64,000 nt of DNA from positions 7,688,001 through 7,752,000 of the forward strand of contig OW051493.1 of the NCBI GenBank assembly GCA_932521035.1, in the 5' to 3' direction. Under the pieces are notes generated by a model. That model had not been told where the DNA came from and made no database searches. It was given only the letters and a program-made list of their open reading frames with translations. The DNA comes from Oscheius dolichura (lineage: Eukaryota > Nematoda > Chromadorea > Rhabditida > Rhabditidae). The translations under genes were made by a program, and so were the position numbers. This document shows positions 21,760 through 32,271 of the stretch, one piece after another; the stretch's first letter is position 1; every line of letters starts with the position of its first letter.

Positions 21760-22367
21760 TGGGCCATTGCTGTCTTCCATCACCAATTAGAATTCCGCTT
21801 TCTAAACAGCTTGCTTCTGCTATCGCCGGGAAGAATGGGTCCTCGAATACTTGTTAGTCGTCTTCTATCTTCCGTTGTAAATAAATCCGCTTTTTAATAA
21901 ATTTTTCCGACCATAGATATGATGACTACGAGTCGTACTCTGTCGTAGTCGACGACAGAGTAACAACCAACAGAAAAGATCAACCAATGAAGAAGCACTA
22001 GAACGAGATTTCAATCTGCCGGACGGTTTTTTCGTTTCATGGACGGTTTTTGCATTAAATTGCCAAGACTGGTTTATCATCAGAGTACGTCTTGAACTCT
22101 CCCTCGTCGAGTGCAGGCGGTCAAACTACGCGTTATCAAGAGAAGCAAAGATTCTTGGGTGATGAATTACCTTCTGTCAGCAGCGGGAAAAAGAAAAAGA
22201 GAAACAAAAACCGTAGAGATCAAGTAAAGCGTTGTTCCGGGTACGAACAGAAGAATGCGCTGGAAATGAACAATCAAACATATTCCGTGAAATGTGGGCT
22301 AAAATATCACAGTGTCCTTCTTCTTTTATTATAACTCATTGGTGGAGACCAATGAGGATAGTTAGAA

Positions 22368-24632
22368 TTAATTTGAATTCGGCAACGCAATCCTACAGAG
22401 ATCTTCGAAGATATACAAGAAATTCGGTACTTCCACCTGGAAACACCGCTATCCTATTCCCCTACTAAACGGGAATACTCACCTGGTTATCCCCGTACCA
22501 TCCTAACAGTCGGGTTAGATACTTCCGTATTTTTGATATAAACTAAAATGGATTATTTCTTGAAAGAAAATGGAACTCACATTGAAGTAGACATTTTGAA
22601 TTATGGGTTCTCGAATATCGGTGAAACAAGAAGCCAAAATACCATTCACGACGATCTTTCCATTTTCAGTTAGTGGTGCATACAGCCCTCTTTTCTTCTT
22701 CATCTCTAGACTGACAATCTCCTCCAACTGCCATTTATCCTGAATGGAAAATACAGGATACAGTAGACAATGTAAGCACCTTGTGGTAGACATAGAGACA
22801 GTCCCCCGGTACAAGATTCTTCGCGTATATTTCCCCACTTTTCGGTAACATTAACATACTCCCTTCGTTGTAGTTGATATTCGGTGCTTTAAAAAGACCT
22901 AATAAGGAAAAGGGATTAAAACCTGTGCAATTGGCTCGGTAGATGAAGTGTCTCGGGGAGAGGAATAGTTGTCTCTCCATGGTCGACACTTCCACGAACC
23001 CACTGTCGACCTCTTCGTTCCTATGGAGCCAAGAAATGACCGGCAAGAAGATACTCTAAAAAACGGTAACATCTCGTATCCCTCGTCTTACTTCTTTCGA
23101 GTTGGCAGTCATCACAAAGTCGCCGATCTTAAGTTCCGACATGTTCTTCCTCCCCGTTTCGGTGGTCACCCATGTGTCCTCGGAGAAGCATCGGTACCGG
23201 TAGAGCCAGGAATCCATATAGGCGTTCTGTGCTCCATAATACGCTGGGTCGGGAGCATTTTGGCCAAATGATTGAGGGGGAAGAGGTTGCATTTGCTGGA
23301 AGATGGTCTGCTGTGGTGCTGCTTGCTGTAGGGGCATTTGTTGAAATTGACCTTGCTGAAAGGCCGTCTGCTGAGAGGGGGCTTGTTGCAGGACTGATTG
23401 TTCTGGTTTTGGTAGGGAAGCTTGTTTAGGCGGTGCTTGCTGATTAACCACGTTCTGTTGAGCTGTGTCAGCTGGGTTGCTGTTTGGACTGGCTTTTGGG
23501 ACTTGGCTCTGCCCACTTTGCCCGCCATCGGGGGTATTTTCTTTTCCACTCGGGGTATTCTTTTCTCCAGTAAGTGTATTTTGCGGTCGTGCATTGGACT
23601 TAATGGATTCTAAGCTGTTGCTCAGCTCGACATCTCCAGATAGAAATTCCGTATCCAGAGGTTTCTAAAGGGAAGAAGTTACTGTAAACAGGAACAAACC
23701 CCGGGAGATTGAAACATCAGAACTTGGTACTCGAGAAGGCTCAATTTGCAGGCCTGATCTGCCATGCTGGTGTTCCCCATCCGGTGGATGAAGTCGCCTC
23801 GGGAGACGATTGTTTCCACATGGGAATTCAGTTGCTTCTGGGTGGACCTGGCCAATGTCTGAAGACATTTTCCTTTAGAGCGGCTAATAAATTTACTCTA
23901 GAGATTTCATTCACGTCGACTTCTCCGCCACCAATCCCGCCCGCCGCCTCTTCCAGATTCCTCGCCATGGCATACTGTAGCGTCTGGTTGCAACAGCCGT
24001 TTCCTTAAACTTACGGTCAAACCTGTTCTCTTCCCTTCTACCTTTCAACCGCTGTCCAATCGCGCTCTCTGTCCGGTTGCAGCCTCGGAAAGGGGAGCGC
24101 CCGTTGTCGGCGTACAGATCCACTCCAACGGACCAATTACCAGGTGTTCTCCAGGCCATGATGGTGGTTGCTGGCAACGAGGAAGTCCTTTGGCGAGATT
24201 AGCAATTCCAGAGGCTGGCTAATGGCCGCCTCGGCTTCTCGCCGTATCCTCTGCAAACTTGCCCTTCACATAAACAAGGAAGTGCCAAACCTGAGCGATG
24301 ACTCTCCTATCCACTGATAAATAGGTGTCGTCTTCTTCCATATTAAGTACGGTATTGTGCATGGATTGGAAGAGCCCCTGGTGGCAACAGACATGTCCTA
24401 TGAGAGGCGATTGTGAGGTGTCTGGGTTAGAAAATCAAGGAGGAAGAAGTGAGGAGGAAGAGCCTCCAAGATTCTTGTGTCAGCTTTAGTTGACCGGAAA
24501 GCTTGACCGATTGCCTGCCGAAAGATCAAGGTTTTGTCAAAACGGGGCCTTGACCATTTCTTACTCCAAAATGAGGGATCGGGGAAAAGCTCGGGCCAAC
24601 CGTAACACTGGGCGTCCCCGCTTTCTAGTGCC
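22368..24632 (-). CDS. grd-like: Groundhog hedgehog-related protein: two Ground domains, Gln-rich linker, Hint (probably frameshifted)
   Basis: Read on the minus strand. An N-terminal exon is near 24632-24450. Ground domain 1 (HVCCHQGLF, ISPKDFLVASN) spans about 24415-24160. Ground domain 2 (GNGCCNQTLQYAM; after an intron HVETIVSRGDFIHRMGN) spans about 24150-23720. A long linker exon rich in Gln (23668-23092) leads into Hint with its expected Cys start (YRCFSEDTW) and ELKIGD. Exons of about 23058-22781 and 22741-22580 carry ISWLHRN, LFLSPRHFIYRAN and GLYAPLTENGK. Two small exons end at 22368. Hint normally performs autocleavage releasing a processed N-terminal ligand. A 41-bp deletion after VASN, relative to the inverted copy, shifts the frame in Ground domain 1, so this copy may be inactive. 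The signal-peptide exon is not located. Confidence 0.65.
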
Positions 24633-25397
24633 CCTTTACCCGATCACGAAGTGGTTGAAGAAACGGATGCAGTCGACCACGCGGTCCTGATCTTAACCAC
24701 GGCAAAATTGCGAAGGTCGGACTTTATTCTCGTTTTTTTCTTTTCTCATCGCTGCCGAAAAAATTCCTCTGCAAACTGCAGGAAAAATGAGTCATGTTCA
24801 CGGCTTGTTTTCTCAATTTCTTACTGTCCACAAAATGTGCTTAAAAAAACAAAATAACAAAAAGGCGAAAATGCACAATCGGGCCTAGGCGAGGGTCGGC
24901 TATTAAAACGGCTTCCAAGATGGGCAATAGTGAGACAACCACGTTTATATAAGTCAGTATAAATTGTTTTGTCGAAGTTGTTGAGTTCCCGGTCTTCAAA
25001 TAAGAAGCCAAGACATGGGCGCCATTGTCTCGTAATTTCCATCTACTGTCTCTACGAAATAACACCTTTCGTCCTGACCAAGTTATAGTGCAACATTTGC
25101 CAAATTATATGATTACAGTATGAGAAACCAGCCGGAAAACATTGGAAATGCTGTCTACATCAGCCGCCTTCATTAGACTTCTGTTTTTGACTTTTGCCTA
25201 GGCTAACTATAGAATAACTGGTAGCCTCTTCCAGGGGGCGAATCCCACCCCGTAGGGCAGCAAAGGGAATTCCCAATTTAAATAAAGAATATTAACGGAG
25301 GAGGCGGGATAAGGTTCCAGTTTACATGGAGCGTATTCAATCTTCAAGTTTCTGACCATTCTCTCAAAAGGACAGGCGACGGGGTGACATAGGCGCT

Positions 25398-26176
25398 ATG
25401 CAAGCGCTCTCGCTCCTCCTAGCCGTTTTCTGCGTGGCCAACGGCTGCATCCCCACCTACAATCCGGACTTTCCAGGTTAAATTTGACTGAAACCTTTTA
25501 ATTTCCGCGTTTAGATGAGGCCCTTATTACTACAACTCCCGCGACACAAAGCGTGACAACTACGGCGGAAGTTCAACCAACAACAACTACTACCACGACG
25601 ACCACCACCACCACTACTACAAGTAAGTTTATGTGTTACTAGTCTTATAGTCAGAGCGTTGCGCTTTTCCGCCACCAAACCTGGCCAGCTCATGTCGAAC
25701 TTAAAAGAGACGAATAAGGGGGAGAAAAGCAGAAAATCTGCATCTGTTTTGAACTTGAGTGAATGAGACATCGGGTGGGACTTTCACGCATGAATATGAA
25801 CGGATTTCACTTTTCTTTAGAACTGGCAGACACTATTCGATGGGCAATAAAAAATAAAATCTATTTGACAATATTCTTTCGAGAATAATTACAAACATTT
25901 ATAGAAGCCTGCCCCTGCGCTGTTCCACCTGTAGAAGTAGGTATGACGTGTATGTCCGATGCAGCCAATCCACTGACTGCGACGCTGACCTACTCCAGCG
26001 ACTGTGAAATCACATTATCTGGCTGCGCCGGCCGTTATGGACTGCAAATTGAATCCTTTTTTGGAACCTCTTGCGCTGCTATTAGCGACTCCGATGATAT
26101 CAGCTGCAACCAAGCAACGATGGAACTCCTTAATTACGATATATTTGCTGTCACAAGAATCTTTTGCTACGAATAA
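25398..26176 (+). CDS. Secreted C6-domain protein with Thr-rich linker
   Basis: Exons 25398-25476, 25515-25622 and 25905-26176 sum to 459 nt, giving 152 residues. Exon 1 is a signal peptide (LLLAVFCVANGCIP). Exon 2 is almost all Thr after a short acidic start, probably O-glycosylated. Exon 3 is a nematode C6 domain with six Cys (CPCAVPPVEVGMTC, DCEITLSGC, TSCAAIS, FCYE end). The signal-GCIP-Thr linker layout is the same as in the C-type lectins here, so domains seem to be swapped behind a common secretion module. C6 proteins are nematode-specific extracellular proteins of unknown role. Confidence 0.8.
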
Positions 26177-27170
26177 ATAAGAGCATTTATTTGTATATGT
26201 TTTTACATCGTCGTTTAGTTTTACTGTAAGAGTGGGGAATCTCTTCTTCGCCCCTCCAAGCAAATGGCGCGTTTGAAGCAAAGGCAACTGTCCTCTGAAA
26301 TCTGAAAACCAGACCCTACAATTTCGAGGAACTAGAAGGGAGATGTGTCACCAAACTGTGACCATTCAATAAAAATCTGACCATTTCTTATATTAGGGGG
26401 CGTCAAAAGTCTTTAGAAAAACACCATAACTTTTTTATTTTCCACGCTTTCTGGGAGTGTCATATGGCAAAATGTAGCCCTAGGCCTGAAAAAAATATGG
26501 TGCAGAGCCCAAGTCCGGAGGAGCTCACCTCCGGCTACAGTCCTCCGCCAAAGTTTGTCCAAAAACACCTTTTTCGTCATACAGGAACAGGAAAACAGTA
26601 TTACCCCGATTTGTGGTTGTTCCAAGCCGGATCCAACCTGGAGACTAAATTCTCACCGTGACATGATTTTCTGTGTCACAGGTTTCAAAAAGCAAGAGTC
26701 TGACTTGAACTTCGGTTGTTCCTTCTGGCCCAAAGTTAGGGGTTTTCCGGCAAACTTTTCCAGTTTGGTTACAATTGAATGCCTCCGTTTTTTGTTTTGT
26801 CTGTTGAAACAGTAACGAATAGAATCTATTCGAAAGCAGCTACTTGGCTTTTGAACTGGTACACGTTTCAATTAATTGAGTTCAATATAGGGGACAATGT
26901 TTCTGAAAGGCGGTGTTCGCTTGAAGGATATATGAAACTCCGCCTTTTGTCTCCATCTCTAATTTCGTGATTCTTGTCTTCTTGCCGCCTCCCCGCTTGT
27001 TCAACTCCCAAGGGGAATAAGCTGCACTCCGCCGTCGCCACGCCTTTTTTTCCATAAACTGGCCATAAATAGAGCCTCTTCCAGTTTTATCTGATTTAGG
27101 ATCAGGCAAAGTCACCGTCTCATCTTCTTAATTTCCCTTCTTTTGCCAGTAGATTGCTTTTTCCAGCAAT
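26177..27170. other. Intergenic stretch, nothing recognised
   Basis: Between the C6 and warthog genes I find no domain-bearing exon. Small frames lack splice context. A short palindromic region near 26500-26550 (GTCCGGAGGAGCTCACCTCCGGCTACAG split by a few bases) is the only visible structure. Confidence 0.4.
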
Positions 27171-29088
27171 ATGGAGGCTGGGCTGACGCTGTTCATTGTT
27201 TCCCTTAGTCTGTTGCCTTCTCTTGAAGCTGCCTACTGTGGATCGTCCGCCATCCCCTACAGTTTCGAAGTAAGATTCTGCTTTGATCATTTTATCTTAC
27301 AGTTGTTAGCAAGTAAGAAACAGAAGAGGGAGTTAAAACAGAAAAAGTCAAAAAATAGTTAGTAGTATGATAAGATAACAGAATAAGTAACCTCTAGCTT
27401 ACCGTATTCCTCAGAAAAATCTTGAGGGATCAAAAAAAGGAACGCCGGTTACGGTAGCGTGCCTGCCGCCGTGTTGCCTCGAAACAACTTGTCCTGTTTC
27501 AGGCCCTTCCCGACGGAACCTTCGTCCTCGGCTGTGCCCGGCCCGCCTGTTTCGGCTACGAACCAAATTCCGGCAATTGGGCTACTCAGGATTCTATCTT
27601 CAATCAGTACGGTGAAATCTTCTCGACTTAAATGAAATTCATTTAAGAGTTGGAGGACGTCCAGACGGTTATTTGAGGGCTACAGACTCGCTGCAACGGC
27701 CACCATTCTTTTCCCAGAATCCACAAACATCTGTCAGTTATTTTTGCCGATTCCAGTTGAACTAATTACCTAAACTTTAATCAAAACCAGCCAAAGATTA
27801 ATAATCTACCAGTTACTGAACTGTAAAGAAGTGTTCTCTTTCTAGACATGTTTCAACAGTGCCAGCTGCCTGCGCGACCAATGGGCAGCAGGATATGATC
27901 CTAATTCACCGGGGTGAGTTCAGAATTTCTTCCAAAAATCCATTAAAATGTTCAGGTCTCCTCTAATCTGTTGTGCCTACCCGCTGCTGCCAAACTCTCA
28001 AGATCTCGGTACTGCGACTGTCCGCTCGGGACAGATAGCCGTCGGCGGAGAGAATCCAGGCACCTTCGACTACATTCGCAATATTCAAGTCATTCGCTCT
28101 GCTAGTGGTGCAGTTGAGGGATATTCTGTCGATATGGGGCGTATGCCGTGTGTGGAGCCGACCCCAATCCAAGCAGTCGTGGAAGCAGCCGCACCCGCGG
28201 TCCAGCAACAAGTTGCTCCTCAGGGATATTACCAGCAGCCATACAATTATTGGGGAGGCGGAATCCAAGATTTCCGATGCTTTTCCGGAGATTCTTTGGT
28301 GAGTCAAAGGAATCTATCAAAAAAAAGAATTTGGAATGAAGTCGATTGAAAATGTTTGTATTTAGGTCACTCTTTCTGACGGCTCTGCTAAAAGGATGGA
28401 CGAACTTTCAATTGGGGAATGGATCAAAGCTCCCGCTTCTACTCTCGTCGACGTCGTGAATATGCCCGTGGTTAGCTGGCTTCATCTACTACCGGAAAAG
28501 GAAACTGAATTTATTGTGTAGGCCCTGCATTGTTCAACGGAAAGGTGGTGTTTTTTAGACTGAAAACAGTCAACGGAAAGGAGATCAAGTTGACCGAGGA
28601 TCACTATCTGTACCGGGCACAGTGCAACGCAACCGGAGATCAGAGTGTAAGTAGCTTCTATATATTTGAGACGCAATATTTCCACGACCCGTTTCAGAGA
28701 GAAATGGTCCGAGCGGCGGATGTCCATGTCGGGGATTGTCTACTGGAAGCCATGCTCCAAACGAACACTTTCCTCCCAACTAAAGTCGCGGAAATCACGA
28801 CCACCGTGGAAAAGGGCATCTATGCACCTCTTACCGACGGGGGGAAGGCTAGTTCTCCCCCAAAATATCTGCCATAATCGTAAACTTTAGATCATTGTCA
28901 ACGGACTATTGGCTTCCTGCTTTTCTGACATCAAAAATGACGTGCTAGTTCAGTCGGTTCGCGAGAAATTGGTCAATTGCGACTCGGCCGAGGGCCTGGA
29001 TTCGTTGCAGTGCAACTTGAAAGAAGTGGGGATCAGTTTGATGTTAGAAATGACGAGGCTGGCCCTGCCCGAAGGAATGAGTTTGTAA
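27171..29088 (+). CDS. wrt-like: Warthog hedgehog-related protein (Wart + Hint)
   Basis: Nine exons (27171-27269, 27503-27611, 27650-27732, 27846-27913, 27956-28298, 28366-28517, 28559-28646, 28698-28847, 28891-29088) total 1,290 nt, giving 429 residues. After a signal peptide comes the Wart domain (YCGSSAIPYSFE, VLGCARPACFGY, GRPDGYLRATD, SCLRDQW, PLICCAYP, VGGENPG). A Gln-rich linker follows, then Hint with its catalytic first Cys (FRCFSGDSL), MDELSIGEW, KLTEDHYLYRA and GIYAPLTDGGK. Hint cleaves the precursor itself; in nematodes these proteins are secreted from epidermal and other cells and linked to cuticle and moulting. The last intron must use a GC donor (AAG|GCTAGT at 28848); only this keeps frame and aligns the IVNGLLASC block. 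The gene is intact; its 3' end seeds the tandem array. Confidence 0.9.
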
Positions 29089-29504
29089 TTCCGGCGGATT
29101 TTCTCCTAAAAGAATAATTTCGTCTGTAAATATATGCCACTATAAATTATTTTTTATTCTTTCTGAAACAGTCGTAGTGGCATCCTTTTTGCGTGTCTCG
29201 TACACTCTCCGGCAGACGCACACATCGTCTCTCTCTCTCTCTCTCTCGTTCTCATTTTCGGCGGCTTCAACGCAAACAGGGCGACCGACGAAAAAAAGAG
29301 AAATAGAAATTAAAAAATTAACACCCATCTTCGACTTGCACCCGATCTAGTTTCCTAAGGGAAAGACAAAGAGCCGGAATGAGATTTTCGGAATTCGATT
29401 TCACGATCCGCCATACCTGTGACTCACATCCTTGGTCGGAATCTGTTGTTCCATGAATAACCAACTGTGCCTGAGGACAGTTGCCTCCTGCTCTTCTCCC
29501 CCAT

Positions 29505-29550
29505 TCCCTATAAATACCGCTCCCTGCCGCCCTTCCCCCACCGGCTAACC
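29505..29550 (+). promoter_or_regulatory. TATA-box core promoter of knottin copy A
   Basis: CCCTATAAATACCGC lies about 40 bp before the start codon. It is conserved in copies B, C and D at the same distance, which suggests strong regulated transcription of a small secreted product. Confidence 0.6.
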
Positions 29551-29765
29551 ATGTTCAAGTACCTCCTCCTGGCTCTCTTCGCTCTGGCTCTTCTCGCCTC
29601 CCAGGCCTCGGCCTGCATTCGGAACGGCGGCCCCTGCCATGAAAACGGAAGCACCGGCTGGTGTTGCGTGAGTTTCCTTGTTGTCTTCCTTCTACCATCC
29701 AATTCCAGAGCAAATTCTGCTATCGTGAACAAGAGTGGGACAAGGGATACTGTCGTGATGAGTAA
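29551..29765 (+). CDS. Knottin-like secreted peptide, copy A
   Basis: Exons 29551-29667 and 29709-29765, with a 41-nt GT-AG intron, encode 57 residues. The first 21 form a Leu/Ala-rich signal peptide with an ASA cleavage site. The 36-residue mature peptide begins with Cys and has six Cys spaced C-x6-C-x8-CC-x3-C-x10-C. This is the classic inhibitor-cystine-knot order (disulfides 1-4, 2-5, 3-6 expected). Such folds occur in antimicrobial peptides, protease inhibitors and ion-channel toxins; the sequence does not tell which. A polyadenylation signal (CAATAAAC) lies near 29886. Translating through the intron without splicing would give a longer frame, but the conserved splice sites and Cys spacing favour the spliced form. 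Confidence 0.8.
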
Positions 29766-30110
29766 ACAACAGTCACCTCCCCACCAGATCCCGCTTTCTA
29801 AACAGCTTGCTTCTGCTATCGTCGGGAAGAATGGGTCCTCGACTACTTGGTCGTCGTCTATCTACCTTTGTAAATCCTGCTTGTCAATAAACTTTTGCGA
29901 ACATGGATATGATGACTACGTAGCATGATTAGTGAGCGCTTCTCGGGAAATGATGTGACAAAATGAGACACACTAGTATGGCGAATCTCACCCTCAACAA
30001 CCCCGAAATTCAATTTTTGTTTCCAATTTTTCTATTCATGCCCTCACCCGAGGGCTGTGTTTTACAAGCAGGAGTGTTTATTTCTGACCATATTTCAAAG
30101 TTAAGCGAGG

Positions 30111-30530
30111 GAGAAGGCGAATATATCTGAGTCCTCGTCACCCTTCTTCCTGGACGAGGCTATCCGCTTCGATGTTTCTATTTCTTCTTCTTCATTGAAA
30201 CGATCAGGTGTCCGCGCGGGAGAACCGGTGAAGAGTGTCTAGCCCGAACTGACCATTAGAAATTCCCACGATGCGGAAAATGCCACGATTCTTCTAACCT
30301 ATACGTGGAAAACAGGGGTCGATTTCCAAAAAGTTTACCTTTGGTTTGCTGGTCGAAAAGGGAGACTTACTGCAGCTCGTATCACAACCGCCTCTACAGT
30401 TACAACAGAAGAGACTGCACCCTCCGTTTCCGCAGCAGGTATCATTTAGTACTGAATCGTTGACAATAAGAAGTACCAAGAGTGAGACGTGGCCCCTGGG
30501 AAGCACCCGGCTTGGATGAAAACCCTGCAA
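30111..30530 (-). CDS. Secreted Cys-rich protein with degenerate C terminus, copy A
   Basis: The minus strand encodes a hydrophobic segment (HVSLLVLLIVN) and a Cys cluster CCGNGGCSLFCCNCRGGC that closely matches the intact EF-hand protein at 55384-55973. A donor (GTAAGT) follows. The last segment ends with FAFSLA and a stop at 30111, matching the FDFSLA end of the intact gene. The two EF-hands between are missing. It may be a short Cys-rich peptide gene or a pseudogene; the start Met at 30530 is a guess. Confidence 0.45.
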
Positions 30531-30804
30531 GCAATTTGCTTTCCTTCTTCATTTCGTCACATCAGGAAGAATGTTCTATGCGGTGTTTAGATGGTTGCGC
30601 GCGGAAACAAAAGTCGTCCGCTTCTGCCCATTAGGTCTAGACTTATCCTGATAAAAACCTGTTGACCGAAAATTCAAGAGATAGATCCGAGTACACCGCT
30701 TCGAAGGGAAACATTAGCTATTCACTTCCGCCTGTAATTCCTCGAATTCAACACTGACAATGAGGCTTCTGACTTCTTTCGTCCTGCGGTCGATGTAGTG
30801 TAGA

Positions 30805-31055
30805 GCAAGCGGTCCTGATCTTGACCAGGGTCAATTAGTGAAGGTCGGGCTTTTTGTCTTTTCGCGGTTCTTATCGTTGCTTCAAAATGCCGAAACGATT
30901 AGAAATTGACGGTGAACGGTTATTTCCTTATTACCAGAACGAAGTACAAGTCAAACGGGTTCCACCTGGTTTCAGTTGTCAAATGAGACTTCGACATCTT
31001 CTCCCCTGGTACAGACTATTATAAAAGACCAAGATACGTTCCGATCTTATCAAAG
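30805..31055 (+). promoter_or_regulatory. Upstream region shared with the intact EF-hand gene
   Basis: The block GCGGTCCTGATCTTGACCA...AAGGTCGG followed by a TATA-like ATTATAAAAGACC about 35 bp before the ATG also precedes the intact gene at 55973 (CTATAAAAAGAC) on the other strand. A third copy of the distal block stands alone near 24685-24725. Conservation in three contexts suggests a promoter element. Confidence 0.5.
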
Positions 31056-31363
31056 ATGCGTCTCGTCTCGTTGGTCTTCATTGCTGTCTTCCTTCTCGTG
31101 GCCATCGATGCCTGTAAGGATCCCGCCAACTTTTAGACCAGACTTTGTTTAGGGCCAACAGCCTGGCAATACGCAAAGGCGGTTGGAAAGCCTCTCGGGC
31201 AGGCGTTTGGTAAAGCAATTGGCAGGAAAAGGAGAGATGTCGGAGGAGCCTTTCCCGCATGGTTATTGAAGGAGAAATGAAGAATTAAAGAGACTTTTTA
31301 GGTTCACCAACTGAGCTGAACGCTAACATCAGTCCCACAGAATTCGACTTCTCTCTCTTATAA
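31056..31363 (+). pseudogene. EF-hand/Cys-rich gene remnant, copy A
   Basis: ATG 31056 encodes a signal peptide nearly the same as in the intact gene at 55.97 kb (MRLVSL...AIDAC). The Cys cluster is gone. A later segment has AFPAWLLKEK (intact gene: VFPAWLVEV) and SPTEFDFSLL at the stop (intact: SPAEFDFSLA). In-frame stops and shifts separate these pieces, so no calcium-binding protein can be made. Confidence 0.65.
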
Positions 31364-31750
31364 CTTTGAAACGTGGCAAATATGTAGAAATGAACATTCC
31401 TACTTATAAGAAACAGTTCATTCTTTAGGATGTAGTATTTCCCTAGCCAGCTCGGGTCAAATTAAAGTTGTCAAGGAGGTTCTCAAGTCGACACAAATCT
31501 CCTCCAAGGCTACTTTTGATATGAATTTAAACATAAGAATAAACTGGTTCATTTAGGCAGAAGAATCCAGTTACGATAAACCAAACAATTGAAAACGTAA
31601 AATAATATGAGGGTTCATGGCAAACCGACAATAACGGTTACAGGCGTATCATAGCGGGAGGGGGTTGTGTTCACCCACCAGCCCGGCCCCATTCCCAATT
31701 TCCAGTTGAACGGACCTCCGGATCATAGCGTTTCCTGATCAGACCAATCG

Positions 31751-31942
31751 ATGGCAACGGCACTTCTCGCCGTCTTCATTTGCCGTTGCCATCAATCTTC
31801 TAGGGCAGTCTTTCATGTCGAGATTGGCCGGCTATTTGTGGAGGACGAATATATTGACGGGACGGAGGAGAAGGAGGAGAAGAGACGGCAGATGCTCAAG
31901 GAAATTATTGGCAAATACGAGAAATTCTTGTCTGATAAATAA
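31751..31942 (+). CDS. Hypothetical acidic C-terminal exon, copy A
   Basis: The second half reads as a natural charged C terminus (EEKEEKRRQMLKEIIGKYEKF) with a stop at 31942 and AATAAA shortly after. The first half is a palindrome (GATGGCAACGGC...GCCGTTGCCATC), so the ATG here is probably not a true start. An inverted copy with a different 5' part is at 46560-46740. Parent protein unknown. Confidence 0.3.
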   Translation: MATALLAVFICRCHQSSRAVFHVEIGRLFVEDEYIDGTEEKEEKRRQMLKEIIGKYEKFLSDK

Positions 31943-32271
31943 TGTATGTTTTGATGAACGAATAAATATTTTGATTGAACTTTTTGTGGTCAGTTTCAGC
32001 GGTTCAGTTTTAGCGGATTCATCGGAGTAGAAATGTAATGATTTTTTCAATCAATAAAGTCGCCGATCAGCTTCAATTTGCTATCCTGTTGATTTTGAGG
32101 AGCTTGGTCTTCAAGTGCTTCTCTCAATGTTCCTCTGGAGACCCTGGGCTTTCGGTCTCGCCTCTTTGATAGTCAAAAGCGGAAGTCAGCGGGCTGTCGA
32201 TTCGGCTAGCTGGCTTAAACTTGAACGGGAAGGTGGGGAATCGTCCATTTCTTGTTGTTAGTGTTGGAAAT

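Larger units (their letters stand above)
20790..24632. repeat. Left arm of large inverted repeat (knottin + chimera + groundhog)
   Basis: This block is matched in inverted order by 48434-50400. The right arm is about half as long because it lacks the groundhog Gln-rich linker and Hint region. Matching parts are nearly identical, including the knottin gene. The spacer is about 24 kb. Confidence 0.75.

Noticed and set aside
22092..22334. Lys-rich frame on the plus strand beside groundhog
   Set aside because: Compositional only; no start context, splice sites or family resemblance.
29140..29328. Small frame with Arg/Glu repeats
   Set aside because: It is the antisense of a CT dinucleotide run.
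29467..29928. A 153-residue continuous frame over the knottin gene
   Set aside because: It starts upstream of the TATA box and reads through a clear 41-nt intron; the spliced 57-residue model has a proper signal peptide and six-Cys order.
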